Source: Hofstenia miamia
Lineage: Eukaryota > Xenacoelomorpha > Acoela > Hofsteniidae
Direction of reading: 5' to 3'
NCBI GenBank assembly: GCA_900660155.1
Contig: CABFPE010000044.1
Coordinates: 1,322,597-1,348,931, forward strand
Length of the DNA: 26,335 bases
The position numbers and the translations under genes are program-made. Shown piece after piece: positions 1 to 10,676 of this stretch. How positions within the stretch are numbered: the stretch's first letter is position 1; each line of letters starts with the position of its first letter. A model generated the notes under the pieces. It saw only the letters and a list, made by a program, of their open reading frames with translations, was not told where the DNA came from and made no database searches.

Positions 1-570
1 TATATATATATATATATATTAGGGTAAAGTATTTATGAGACCCTTAACCCCTCTTTGGAAAAGGTTCATAGATAACCATTCCCGTAGATATCTTATCCAT
101 GTAGTAATAATTCTAAATTATTGATGTGTGGTTAAGGTAATTTTGCTTAAGCTGCCTGCGCATCTTATGTATTTTCATATTTGTACCCACCTGATACCTA
201 TATTTAGAATGGCAGTTATTGATATGCGGGTACGCTTATTTCCATTGAGCAAACTTTATGTTTTAAATACGTTTTTTTTAAATAAATTGTAAATATAATG
301 TTAAAAAAATTATCAACTAATAAACTTGATTTATGTTGGAAATTGTATTGCAATTCACATTTTTCTACGAGTAAAACATTTTTACAGCTAAAAAACTATT
401 TTTTTGCCGTTTGGGCTGCATTAATAAAGTCGGATTTTAAATTATTTAAAAACTAAAGTTTTCAATAATAATATTCAGTTGAGTTTCAGTTCAGTAAATA
501 ATTAGTTAATTATGATTAAGAATAAATGTGACGCATAACAAAGCCCTTCAGGAATATTCTAGAAGTTTGA
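1..570. other. Non-coding AT-rich stretch
   Basis: Starts with a (TA)n tract. No coding frame, terminal repeat or RNA gene is recognisable. A heat-shock-element-like word lies at 551..565, next to the 59-bp tandem repeats. Confidence 0.6.
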
Positions 571-800
571 AAGAAATCCAAGAACAAATTTCTCATCAAG
601 TTCTTTTAAGAAACTTGGAAGATCTTAACAAGAAATCCAAGAACAAATTTCTCATCAAGTTCTTTTAAGAAACTTGGAAGATCTTTACAAGAAATCAAAG
701 AATATATTTATTATTAAATTCTTTTAAGAAACTTGGAAGATCCTTGCAAAAAATCCAAGATTCAAGAATTATTCAAGAACTTTCCAAGATTATCCAAGTT
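571..800 (+). repeat. 59-bp tandem repeat, three full units and a partial fourth
   Basis: Units start at 571, 630, 689 and 748, each beginning AAGAAATC or AAAAAATC. The first two are nearly identical and the third and fourth progressively diverged. Each full unit contains TTCTTTTAAGAAACTTGGAA, a near-palindromic segment. Confidence 0.88.
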
Positions 801-1333
801 TTCAAACTACGGCAAAGATGTAATTATTAAATTTTCAATCATATTTATTTGCATTAGAAATGTGGTATATATTCATTAGCAATTTGGTAATAATTTTGGC
901 CAATATTAATTTAAATTAAAAGTTTCGATTTTGAAAAGAATTTGAAATAATTTTATTTTTTTAACATACATAAAAGACTATAAAGAAAAGGGTAGTTTGG
1001 CTAATTTGCAAACAATTCTCAGTTAGTGCTGACAATTTGCAAAAATTATTCCTACATACTTTTGATTATGTACTATTGAAATTATTTGCTTTTTGGACAA
1101 ATGGTTAAAATAATATAATTATTCCGTTTTCATATACTTAGCGCCAAATATAAGTATAAATATATTCATATTTGTCTTCTTGAGCTACTGTTGAATACTA
1201 ATTAAATTTGGTTGAATTTTGGTGACAAATACAACCTGTAACGTGTTTATTTCAAATTCAACGAAAATTCAACGTTGCTACAACCAAAAATGTTTATTGG
1301 GTGTATATATATATATACATATATATTTGTATG

Positions 1334-1377
<44 letters not shown>

Positions 1378-4035
1378 CACAGATGTTTAGTTAATATCAA
1401 AACAACAAATGCAAGAATAAAATCTATTAACATGTCAAGAACTTGCTCTAAGGTTAAATTATGCCAGCAAAAGGACGCATTAGCCACAGATAAGAAATTG
1501 AAGTTAATCAAATGCGTAACACATGACTAAACATCTGCAAATTACTGCAGAGGCTTATCATATGCTCTTCTCATGATAGCAGGCTAACAAATGAATAACC
1601 TATTTTTATTAGCAAATTCTGACATGCGATGAAAGGTGGATCATGGATTTGAACTTTAAGAGGAAAAAATATTAATTATCAATTGTGATCCTTTACCATA
1701 GACTTTAATGCATATTTTCGAATCATTTAGTGATCAAAATCTTTTGTATTCATATTATTTATACAACTGATTGAAATATACAAAATACTTTATAGTTAAT
1801 CTAATATGTGCAGACTTAATTAAACTTGAAGAAAATTTTCCTGAAAAAAGAATTGCAAAACATTCCCTATATTTTGCGTTTCAGTGTAAATCCATAATGA
1901 AATTCTAACCTAATGGAAAATAAAGAGGCCTCAAACCAAAAAATTATCAAAAATACATTTCCCAACAATAGTTTTAAGAAAGCTGTGTGCAAATACGGTG
2001 ATGATTCAATTAGTGATAAGACAGATTTTATAATATAATCATTATATTGAAGTTATTTAAACGCGGGCAAAATCATATTGAGATGAGATATACACTCAAA
2101 GATCATTTTTATTAATTAGCTTAGCGCTTTTCTTCTCTGCAATTTGTCAAGCACATGTTGCCAACACATACTAATAGTGTAACTAATTACTACTTGTACA
2201 AATTGTAGAAATACTGAATAAATTGAACCAATTTTAATTAATAAAGTAGAAGCATTATAAATTTTCTTACAAAAATACTATTAAAACAGAAAAGCATTTT
2301 GTGGCTACTAAGATTTGACAAAATAAAAACAGTGCTTTGGATGATAAAAATATAAGTGAATGAGGTTCTGCAGCATGGAAATCTGCCTTCACATTATCAT
2401 GTACTTTTTTTGAAATTGATGTCAAATATTTTTGGTGTTGTGTGTGCATTGTCTGAACTCTTCATATTAAATACATATTCTTCTCTTTGCATGCAAATAT
2501 GTTACCTAACACAAACATATTATCAGGTGTCATACCTTTTGGGTATTGATAACTATATTCCATTGTGTAATAATTGTGATTAACATATGAGAGTGCAGCA
2601 GTCATGAAGGCATTTTAGACTAACAAAAACATGAAGAAATAATCACTAGGAGTTTGCAACAAATATTTAATAAAACGAAATTATTTCATGAAATCATAAA
2701 AACTCTTAACTGATCTGTACAGTTGATCAGTAAGGTTGAATTGGTTCCAACTCTGAGCTGATAGCAGCTTTGCTAAGTTTTTTTTAAATTGAATATTTCT
2801 CTTAAATGTCTGCAAAATTTAAGTACAATTTCCAATTGTGAGTAATTCAAGAAGTCATGTCAAATGATTTATAATTTCAGGAAGAAAAACACTCAATATT
2901 CTAGATAAATGCTTGAGTTTTTTCGTTTCACAGAGAAGTGGAATTTTATGCTATATGAAATTGTTACAAGCAAATTCCAGCTTGATTTGAAGCATATTCT
3001 GACTCGATTTTGCATAACACATTCATTGTAACTGATTTCAACAAGCACTTAGCAAAAACATAATTGTAGTACCAACTAATGCTTATGTTTTAGGTATCTG
3101 AAGTGATGCCTATGTTGCCAAGACAGAATTCCAAGAAGAAATATAATCAACTTTCTGTAGAGCCAATTGCTCTAACTTATTAACTAGCCTACTTGTCAGC
3201 TATCAGTTTGCTATCTCCTCAGCTACTATATAATACAATACATGTTAAATCACTATAAGCCAGTTAAGCATTTTATAGTAGAACTTGAGCTGATTTGATA
3301 CATGTATACCATGATGTTGCATTGACTAACACATTAACCAATATCCATGTCAGAATTGAATAAAATAAGCAGAAGTATATGGCAGATGAATAAACATAAA
3401 TGTAGCAAACATTTACATAGCAAATGAAGTGAACTTCAAATCAAAACAATTTATTGAACAAATGACATTTAAGCACAATTCATTAGCATGAGTCAAACAC
3501 CTACTTGTTTGTGCTTTTGCAACATTACTAAGCTTTAAAATTCAAACATGTTGTGTTTTATAAATTGAAAACATAAAATAGTCAAAATCAATTTAGGATC
3601 TAAAAGAAATTAAAGCACTAAAATTTACTTATCTAAAACACATAAATCTATAGCAAATAAGTGATACCTGCAAGTACAAAAGTTTGTGTCAAATAGGTCT
3701 TGCTTCTGAAGACAACATTTCTATAAAATCCAAAATAGGTTTTAATTTTTTGGGCGGTTTTATTGTGTTAACATCACCACTAAAGTTGAACTTCAATTAA
3801 CAAGTTCGCTTTTCTGCTTAATAATGAGATTGTTTTAAATACTATATCATGGACAACTATTTTCTGCAAGAAAAGTAAAGTATTTAAGCACAATCTTGTG
3901 AATTTCAGTGGGAAATGTGCTTTGCAAACAAAATTATTAATAAAATTACCTGTATTTAATAAAAACCAACTGATTAACTTTTTTGGCTAACATGTGACGT
4001 TGTTATAGAAAAAAATAGTAATTTTAAAGGAAACA
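801..4035. other. Long stretch without a recognisable gene
   Basis: AT-rich, with short ORFs on both strands that show no domain. It would hold any cytoplasmic exon of the Ig gene. The best phase-1 candidate ends at an acceptor GTTCAG near 2440 (minus) and reads NAHTTPKIFDINFKKST before a stop, but it lacks a pyrimidine tract. A small inverted repeat ACTGATC/GATCAGT lies at 2709..2731. Confidence 0.5.
1339..1376. repeat. (TA)n microsatellite
   Basis: A 38-bp uninterrupted TA run, with a shorter TA tract at 1303..1326 just before it. Similar tracts occur at both window edges (1..20 and 26321..26335) and at 13551..13572 and 25671..25684. Confidence 0.95.
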
Positions 4036-4052
4036 TCAGCAGGAATGCTTAC

Positions 4053-4290
4053 TTTTAATAAAACAGACAAGGCAAGACAAAAATAACACTAAGATGGTAA
4101 TGAGATAAAATAGAGTAAGAAAAAGACTAAATTGTTTCCTATACAAAAGAAAACTAGTATTGTGATATTTGCCAAATAGGTCCAACAAAATTTCAAATTT
4201 GATATCATGCTTTGTTACCAAACCTGCGCTATTGTTGGAGTATTTTCTGTCAAAAGTTAATTCATAGCAAAATATAATTTCCGCAAACTC
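4053..4290 (-). CDS. Exon 5 of the Ig gene: rest of Ig-like domain 2 and transmembrane helix
   Basis: A textbook TTTTCAG acceptor opens a phase-0 frame of 79 codons. It contains [15 protein letters not shown], which resembles the Ig E-F region (hydrophobic strand, then D-x-x-G-x-Y) but lacks the F-strand Cys. Next comes a 22-residue hydrophobic segment ([20 protein letters not shown] and two more) followed by Lys, so a type I membrane topology is expected. The exon reaches a GTAAGC donor (GT at 4052..4051) in phase 1. If that donor is ignored, the frame stops at 4036 after a tail of six residues. Whether a cytoplasmic exon follows is unknown; a weak candidate ends near 2440. Confidence 0.57.
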
Positions 4291-7200
4291 CTGAAAATTC
4301 ATAGTAATCTGTCAAATTAGCCGTATATGTATGTTATTTAAATGCATTTCTGGCTTTAAAACACAACTAAAAAATATTTTGGCTCTGTCAATTTTGCTGA
4401 TGCTACATCATGTAAAAATTGTAAAGATGACTTAATAAGTCTAATTCATCTACTTGATTGTGCGACCTTGTGTGTGAACAGGTATCAACCAGACCTACAA
4501 TTGCAACCTCAAATACTAATGTTGGCACTAATGAAGTACTATATTTTGTAAATGGTAAAACAAGTGAATTTCAAATACCTTGCTTTTATCGAAAAATTTT
4601 CTACTTGATTTTAAAGACAAATTTATTATCAGCATTTTCGAATTTTGTCATGCCATTTTGTAAGCGAATTCCACAAAATTGGATGCTTAGGGCTTTTTAA
4701 AGTATATTAGAGTTCGTACTGGGTTGGGTTGGAAGTCTTAAACCAATTACTACTGTGGTGCAAATTTCACTTACCTAATTTAATCATTTTGCAGTGCAAT
4801 TTCGAAAAAAGTCGGCATAGGATCAGTTTGCTAAAACAGACTTTGATAAAGCCATCAAGCCATCTTCAATCTGAAAATCTAGAAAAGCAACCTTTCTTTG
4901 TTGTTAAAGTAATAATCTTTTAGTTTGGTGTTTTGTTTGGCATTCAAATGCTATTGTAGAATCGGTAAATTTTAAAAGGTCTCATTATCCCTATCCCTCG
5001 TTTGGGTCATTCGCCTAACTCGGTCTTCCCTACACAATTTGCTGATAACTACGTTTAAATAATATATTACCGCAACCACTCAGAGTTTAATATAATTAAT
5101 AATACTTTATTTAGGAAATACAGCAAAACAGCCTCCAGCTGGTTTGATAGAAGCCTTTCTTCCTTAATCACATCCAGCTGCAGCGGAGATGAAATCATCT
5201 GTTTAGTATTTTCTATCCCAATAGCTGTCAAAATAAGTACGTTCACCTTGCAAGCAACAATAATAGATAATAAACTCCTTAACCCTAAACGCAATGAGGA
5301 GTGCCAATTGGGCCCCATGTCGTTTTTTGTCCATAACTTAGATTGAAGTAATGTTTAGATCGTTTTTCTAACTTTTCTCTAAAACTATCTGGGCACAAGA
5401 TAAAGTAAAAGTGCAATATTTTTTTGATCAGAGCCTGTGTCAAAGTGGATATGAAAAAAATACATTTTAGCCAAGGCGTTCTAAATCTAGATATAGAACG
5501 CCTTGATTTTAGCTAAAAATTCAAATTTTTTTAGTACAGTATGAATTTAACATTGTCAATGTTTTGATAGATATCTATATATTTATACCACTAATTTGAT
5601 TGGGTCATCATTGTTAAGGGTCAGAGTTGTGAAAAAAATGTTTTAGTACTACAATCCATTTTTATTGACTTTTCCATACTGGGCCCACCGTAGCAAAAAA
5701 ATAAGGACAATAAAATAGTTTGTCTTATAAAACAAGGGTTTTAGAAGGTCTGTGGGGAAAATCAGTGTGATACATTCATCAGGGGAAATATGAATATATT
5801 ATATTTTCATTTGGTGCTATATTTTGAATATAATAAGACAGTGCGTCATTGACATTTTATACCTCAGTGCATTTAGGGTTAATCAAAATAGAAGTGCATT
5901 TAACGAAATGCTTATCAGTAGGGCAACCATAATTGCTATAAATGCTATTAGGTCTATTCGGACAATTTCGACCCGTAATTGCTATTAATGCTATTTTTGC
6001 TATTTATTGGTCAATTTTGGGCGTTTCCCAGACATAGGCCTAGTAAAAACCATAATTTTCATAGTTATTAAGTAGAACTATTAACATTTCTAAGAAATCC
6101 AGTGAACGTGACACATGTTATTTTACCCGAGCACCGCTTCTATGTAAATAAAACGTTGCTGTTTGTATTGTACGTTGCGGGTTGAGCAAGCATCTTTTCG
6201 ACATGTAAATTAAACGTGCTGGAATATTAAACGTCAGCTTTCACCAAATTATTGTGTGGATTATTTATTCAGTTAAAATGCCTCCTATCAAGCTTTCATA
6301 GAGGGAAAAAGCTCACAATTTTAAGGCGAAATATCCACGGGAAATGACAGTGATCGGAACGGGCGATTTATTCTGCCAATTGTGCTCTTGCAAAGTTAAC
6401 GCTGAGAAAACTTTCAATGTGGAACATCATCGAAAAACTGAAATGCACACCAGGAAATTGCGCGAAATGACAAGCACGGCAACTGTTTCTGTTTCCCGTC
6501 AGTCAACCCTCACAAATTCTGTGGATATTTTTAGACAATTGGTTGTTGAAACAATGGTGGATATGGATATTCCGCTTTACAAACTTCGTCACCCCAGCTT
6601 AAAAAAACTTGCGCAATATTGCAACAAGGATATTCCTTCTGAGAGCGCGGCCCGTTTGATGTTACCCGACATTTCCGCAAAAAAGGTGAACTTCATCAAA
6701 GAAAAAATAGCAGATAATCCTTATTTTCTGATTTGTGACGAGAGTCAATGCAGAAATACAAAATTTATTTTAATTGTCGTCGGAAGTTTGAACGATTCCA
6801 AGGTCAAATTCATCGCGAGTTGCAAAACGGTTCAAACTGCGGATGCGTCCTTTGTTATGATTGTTATAGATGATTTTGTCAAGAGTATGAATCTGGATCG
6901 TGAGAATTTATTATTGTTGATTTCTGATGCAGCGACATATATGGTAAATTGTGCAGAATTTTTGAAACTTCTTTATCCCAAAATGCGGCATGTAACCTGT
7001 TTATCGCATCTGCTACATAATTGCGCTGAAAAAGTGAGACTATCTTTTCCAGAAACCGACAAGTTAATAGCGAGTGTCAATGCCGCAACCCATAAAAATC
7101 GTTCTAGATAGCGTCTATTTGCCGACAAAGCATTCCACTCCCTCCGCAGCTCATTTTGACCAGGTGGGGATCTTGGCTGGAAGCCGCCTTTTATTATGCC

Positions 7201-10200
7201 GAACATTTCAATGAGATAAAAGAAATTGTTGAAAATTTTTGAAGATGATCGTATAATAGTATCGAATGCAAAATTCGCTGTACAATCTGAAGTAGTGGAA
7301 ACACAATTGATTTTTGTATGCACCTATCGGCCATTGGTCCGTCTTGTAAAAATTTTTGAATTGGACGATTGCACTATTATTTCTGCATATAACAGTATGA
7401 AGGAGTTGATATTGAATCTCGAAGAAAATGACTCGGCACAAATTTTGATTTATCTCAATGGACGGTTGGAGAAAATGAAAGATCTGAAGGAAATCGTTAG
7501 TGAAATTTCAGTTGAAAACAAGTTACAGCCNAATCGCACGTCTAACCACCCGAGATAATTAGCGATGTGACGATCACGAAGAAATCGTGCTCGTTCGATT
7601 TCCTTGTGATCGTCACGCCGCTATTTATCTCCGGTGGTTAGACATGGAATTCTTTCAAATGTGATAGATCACTTTTAAAACAATCACTAGTCTAACCGCG
7701 GCATTAGGCATCTAACATACCTAGGAAGCGTCGAATGTCGCCTAATTCTATATATAAGAATCCTCGATTTTATCACGCCAACTTCTAATCAGGTTGAGAG
7801 ACTGTTCAGCAATGCTGGTTATGCTCTATCTGATTACCAAATCGTTTATTACCCCTCAACTTAGAGATCCAAATTTCTTTACCCTAACAATCTAAAACGG
7901 AGTAAAATGACTTCAGGAAATAGTCTCAAATAACAATAATAGTTGATATTTCTAATTTNTTATTTCTGCATATAACAGTATGAAGGAGTTGATATTGAAT
8001 CTCGAAGAAAATGACTCGGCACAAATTTTGATTTATCTCAATGGACGGTTGGAGAAAATGAAAGATCTGAAGGAAATCGTTGGTGAAATTTCAGTTGAAA
8101 ACAAGTTACAGCCATCCCAATATCGCCTGTTGCAGAATGCTCCTCCAAGTGGGGCCACAGTGGAACGCGGCTTCTCGAAGCTCAACGTAATGTTGGAAAA
8201 AAACCGAAATTTCGCTGACAAAAACGTTGAAAATTACTTTCTGTGTTATGCAAATCCCACTGATTAATTCAAAATTTTCAGTTTGACGTTTTGTTTTTAC
8301 AAATTGATAGTTCAATTTAAGGTCAATTTTTACCGTTTTTCGGTCAATTCGATAGCGCTATAAATGGGATTTTAATTGCTATTTTTTGGTTGCCCTACTT
8401 ATCAGTTTATGATACATGCTTCAAAAACCAGTCCTCGTCTTATCTACTCGACTATTTGTATAACTATACTAATTCAAATCGGCCACAGACCACTTATGGT
8501 GACGAGGTTCATGACCCTCGACCAAGCGGCTACTCTTAAGCACACTAGAGCCCTAGTTATTATCGGCACCTATAGAACAAATATATTTGCTAACCACTTG
8601 GGTAAACATAATAGAGCTAAAAAGGTTAGTTACTGCAATTAGGAAAATGAATCACTCTCAAAGTTAGCTAAGTTTTCAAAAAACTATTCTCGACAAAATA
8701 ATATTTGTACACAAATAACGGGTAGTACCTGTTAATCACTAATAGTTCATTGAGATACATTATTGTTTCGCACTTTTGTTTACATAACTTTATTCATTTA
8801 AATATGAGACATGTTATAGAAAGTAAATATTCTGTCGATTATCAAGTCAAATAATCTCATAAAAATGTCTAATACTGTCCATTTAACCCCCATAGGCAGT
8901 TGCTTAACTACAAAAAAGTGTTTATAATGGGTCGACACTACAACATATATTGTAACGTATGCATTTATATATACAGGGTGTCCACAAAGTCTGTATACAA
9001 TTTGAAAAATTTATTATAAAAGCAATTTATGAGATATCTTTACCAGATTTTTTTCATTTTAATAAGTATTAAAGATTTTTAACAATATTTAATAGACCTC
9101 TATATGAGGACCATTAGTTGCACGAAGGACATCAAGTCGGTACTCTATTTTTTGCAATGTTCGCTGTAGCATAGGTCCATCCAGGGATTCAACATGATTA
9201 ATCGTCAACGCGATTAATCGAGATTAATCGGATGGATTAATCTATCGTGTGGTCAAGTAGATTAGATTAATCGTAAACAACATTCTCGATTAATCTAGAT
9301 TATTCTAATTAAGTAGATGCTTATGCTTTCAGTTGTTATTCTCGGTTTGATCTTATCTATGGCCACTATTCTTGTGTCATATGTTTTACAAAAGAAAACC
9401 TTAACACCGGACATAGGAGAGAGCGTGATGATTAGGCCACGGTTAGACTAGTGATTGGTTCAAAAGTGTTCTATCACATTTTGATTGAATCGCACGTCTA
9501 NCGCGATTATTAATCTCCTGGCAGCAGCGATTACGATTAATCTATCGCCAATTTTTTTTCATACGATTAATCGCGATTAAAATCTAACGATCCCTGGGTC
9601 CATCACTAGTGGCAATGGCACAGACTAGTCAACGAGCCGAGCTTGAGCAGAGTATTGGATATACGACGAGCACAAAACGAGCCGTTTTTAAGCAAACCAA
9701 ATTTATAGTGCTGTTTTTTATTTGATTATGCAGATTTTTCTTATTTTTTCATTCAATATTCCTTTCTTATAATCGTAGTTAGAAATGTTTATTAAATAAT
9801 AAAAAGAGCTATTGAAAAAATTTTTAGGGCACAATATTTTTAAAAAAAATACCAAGCTGAAACGAGCCTCATTGAAAGATTTTGTGTGGCGAAACGAGCC
9901 GAGCTGAACTTACTCAAAATTTAAGCGAGCAGAGCTTAGAAATTACGACTCGTTGACAAGTCTGCAATGGCATTCAGAATCCTTCGCTTTAAGTCAGCAA
10001 TATCAAGTACCTTTATTGTTCGGTACACGATATCTTTTACATAAAAAGAAGTCTAAGGGAGTGATATCTGGCGAACGTGGTGGCCAGAGAATTGGTCCAT
10101 GCCTTCCGATTCGATTTGGTTTCAATAAACCACGATACACATTGTGCTTTTCTTGAGGAGTAGCCATTTTGGTACGGCAATATCGTATAATTTTCAATAT

Positions 10201-10642
10201 CGTACAATGTAAACTGCTTTTGTAATAAATTTTTCAAATTATAAAGAGACATTGTGGACACCCTGTATTCTAAAAAGGTTTATTTGATTTTATTGTAGTA
10301 AAAAAGTTTGTAAATGTCCTGATTGTTATGATGGTTTCCTGTGGGTAAGGACCCATAATTGAATTATACCCCCGATCTGCTAATTAATTTTTCAGCGGAC
10401 TGTATCGATGAAAATAAGCATTTTTAAAAAGTAAAAGCTAAAAATGAATCAAAGTACACATAAATCTTACACTAGGAGCTACTGGTTGAACAGCATAGTC
10501 ATTGCATTGCCACCAGCTTTGTGTTTGAGGTCGAATATCTCTCAACTTCTCAGGATTTTCGGTCATATTCAATATGAAAGATTGCCCTGCCTTCACTTTG
10601 TATTCTGGCTGCTCTTTATGAATGAAAAATGGCACTAAACAG

Positions 10643-10676
<34 letters not shown>

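Larger units (their letters stand above)
7532..7958 (+). other. N-bounded block, probably misplaced part of the hAT at 9182..9596
   Basis: The first 13 bases (AATCGCACGTCTA) repeat the 13 bases that end at the N at 9501. Joined there, 7541..7707 forms the second half of a long inverted repeat with about 9430..9500. The block then contains a C-terminal fragment of a different hAT transposase from the one surrounding it. The block therefore fits the 9.5-kb element and not its present host. Confidence 0.72.
6278..8267 (+). pseudogene. hAT transposase, broken
   Basis: This encodes a DDE-type hAT transposase that would cut and paste the surrounding element. The ATG at 6278 is followed by an in-frame TAG at codon 8 (6299..6301); the frame then continues to 7110. 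N-terminal part: a BED/U1-like zinc finger (CQLCSCKVN ... HHRKTEMH). Middle: LICDES and ISDAATYM, fitting the two catalytic Asp regions, then [11 protein letters not shown], a conserved hAT motif. After a stop at 7109..7111 the reading shifts frame ([17 protein letters not shown] near 7157..7210 and again at about 7226). C-terminus: [15 protein letters not shown], the hAT dimerisation domain, ending with a stop at 8265. At least one stop and two frame changes make it non-functional. Confidence 0.82.
5919..8397 (+). mobile_element. hAT transposon with decayed transposase, perfect 8-bp target duplication
   Basis: CTTATCAG occurs directly on both sides (5911..5918 and 8398..8405), the 8-bp duplication expected of hAT. 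The ends are inverted repeats beginning TAGGGCAACCA. Subterminal TGCTAT-type words are repeated at both ends, as is common for transposase binding regions. The element carries one transposase pseudogene. Its apparent length of 2,479 bp includes an interval between two Ns (7531 and 7959) plus a 154-bp duplication that look like assembly error; without them it would be about 1.9 kb. Confidence 0.85.
9070..10167 (-). pseudogene. Mariner-type transposase relic
   Basis: The start MATPQEK (ATG at 10167..10165) and, one frame away, [12 protein letters not shown] form the N-terminal helix-turn-helix start. The middle is deleted straight to [17 protein letters not shown], the block around the last catalytic acidic residue in this mariner group. 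The C-terminal tail (RILNAIATSDG, then [20 protein letters not shown]) is readable only after mentally removing the nested hATs at 9182..9596 and 9621..9964. A frameshift, a large deletion and two insertions make it dead. Confidence 0.75.
8974..10265 (-). mobile_element. Mariner-type element, internally deleted, carrying two nested hATs
   Basis: Inverted ends start CAGGGTGTCCACAA and stay similar for about 50 bp; TA flanks both ends (8972..8973 and 10266..10267). Removing the two inserted hATs and their duplications leaves about 517 bp, too short for a full transposase (normally about 1 kb of coding). The remnant transposase is described separately. Confidence 0.82.

Noticed and set aside
1278..1511. 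Minus-strand ORF with a hydrophobic stretch running into Ile-Tyr repeats
   Set aside because: Much of it is a translated (TA)n microsatellite and no splice sites or domain support it.
2356..2583. Plus-strand ORF with hydrophobic parts
   Set aside because: No start context, splice support or recognisable domain; composition is like the AT-rich background.
5067..5318. Minus-strand ORF as an exon of the Ig gene
   Set aside because: Its 5' part lies in the piggyBac-like MITE, its donor is weak, and including it would split Ig domain 2; kept only as a remark.
8495..8520. tRNA-like B box (GGTTCATGACC)
   Set aside because: One mismatch to the consensus, no A box at the right distance and no cloverleaf could be drawn.
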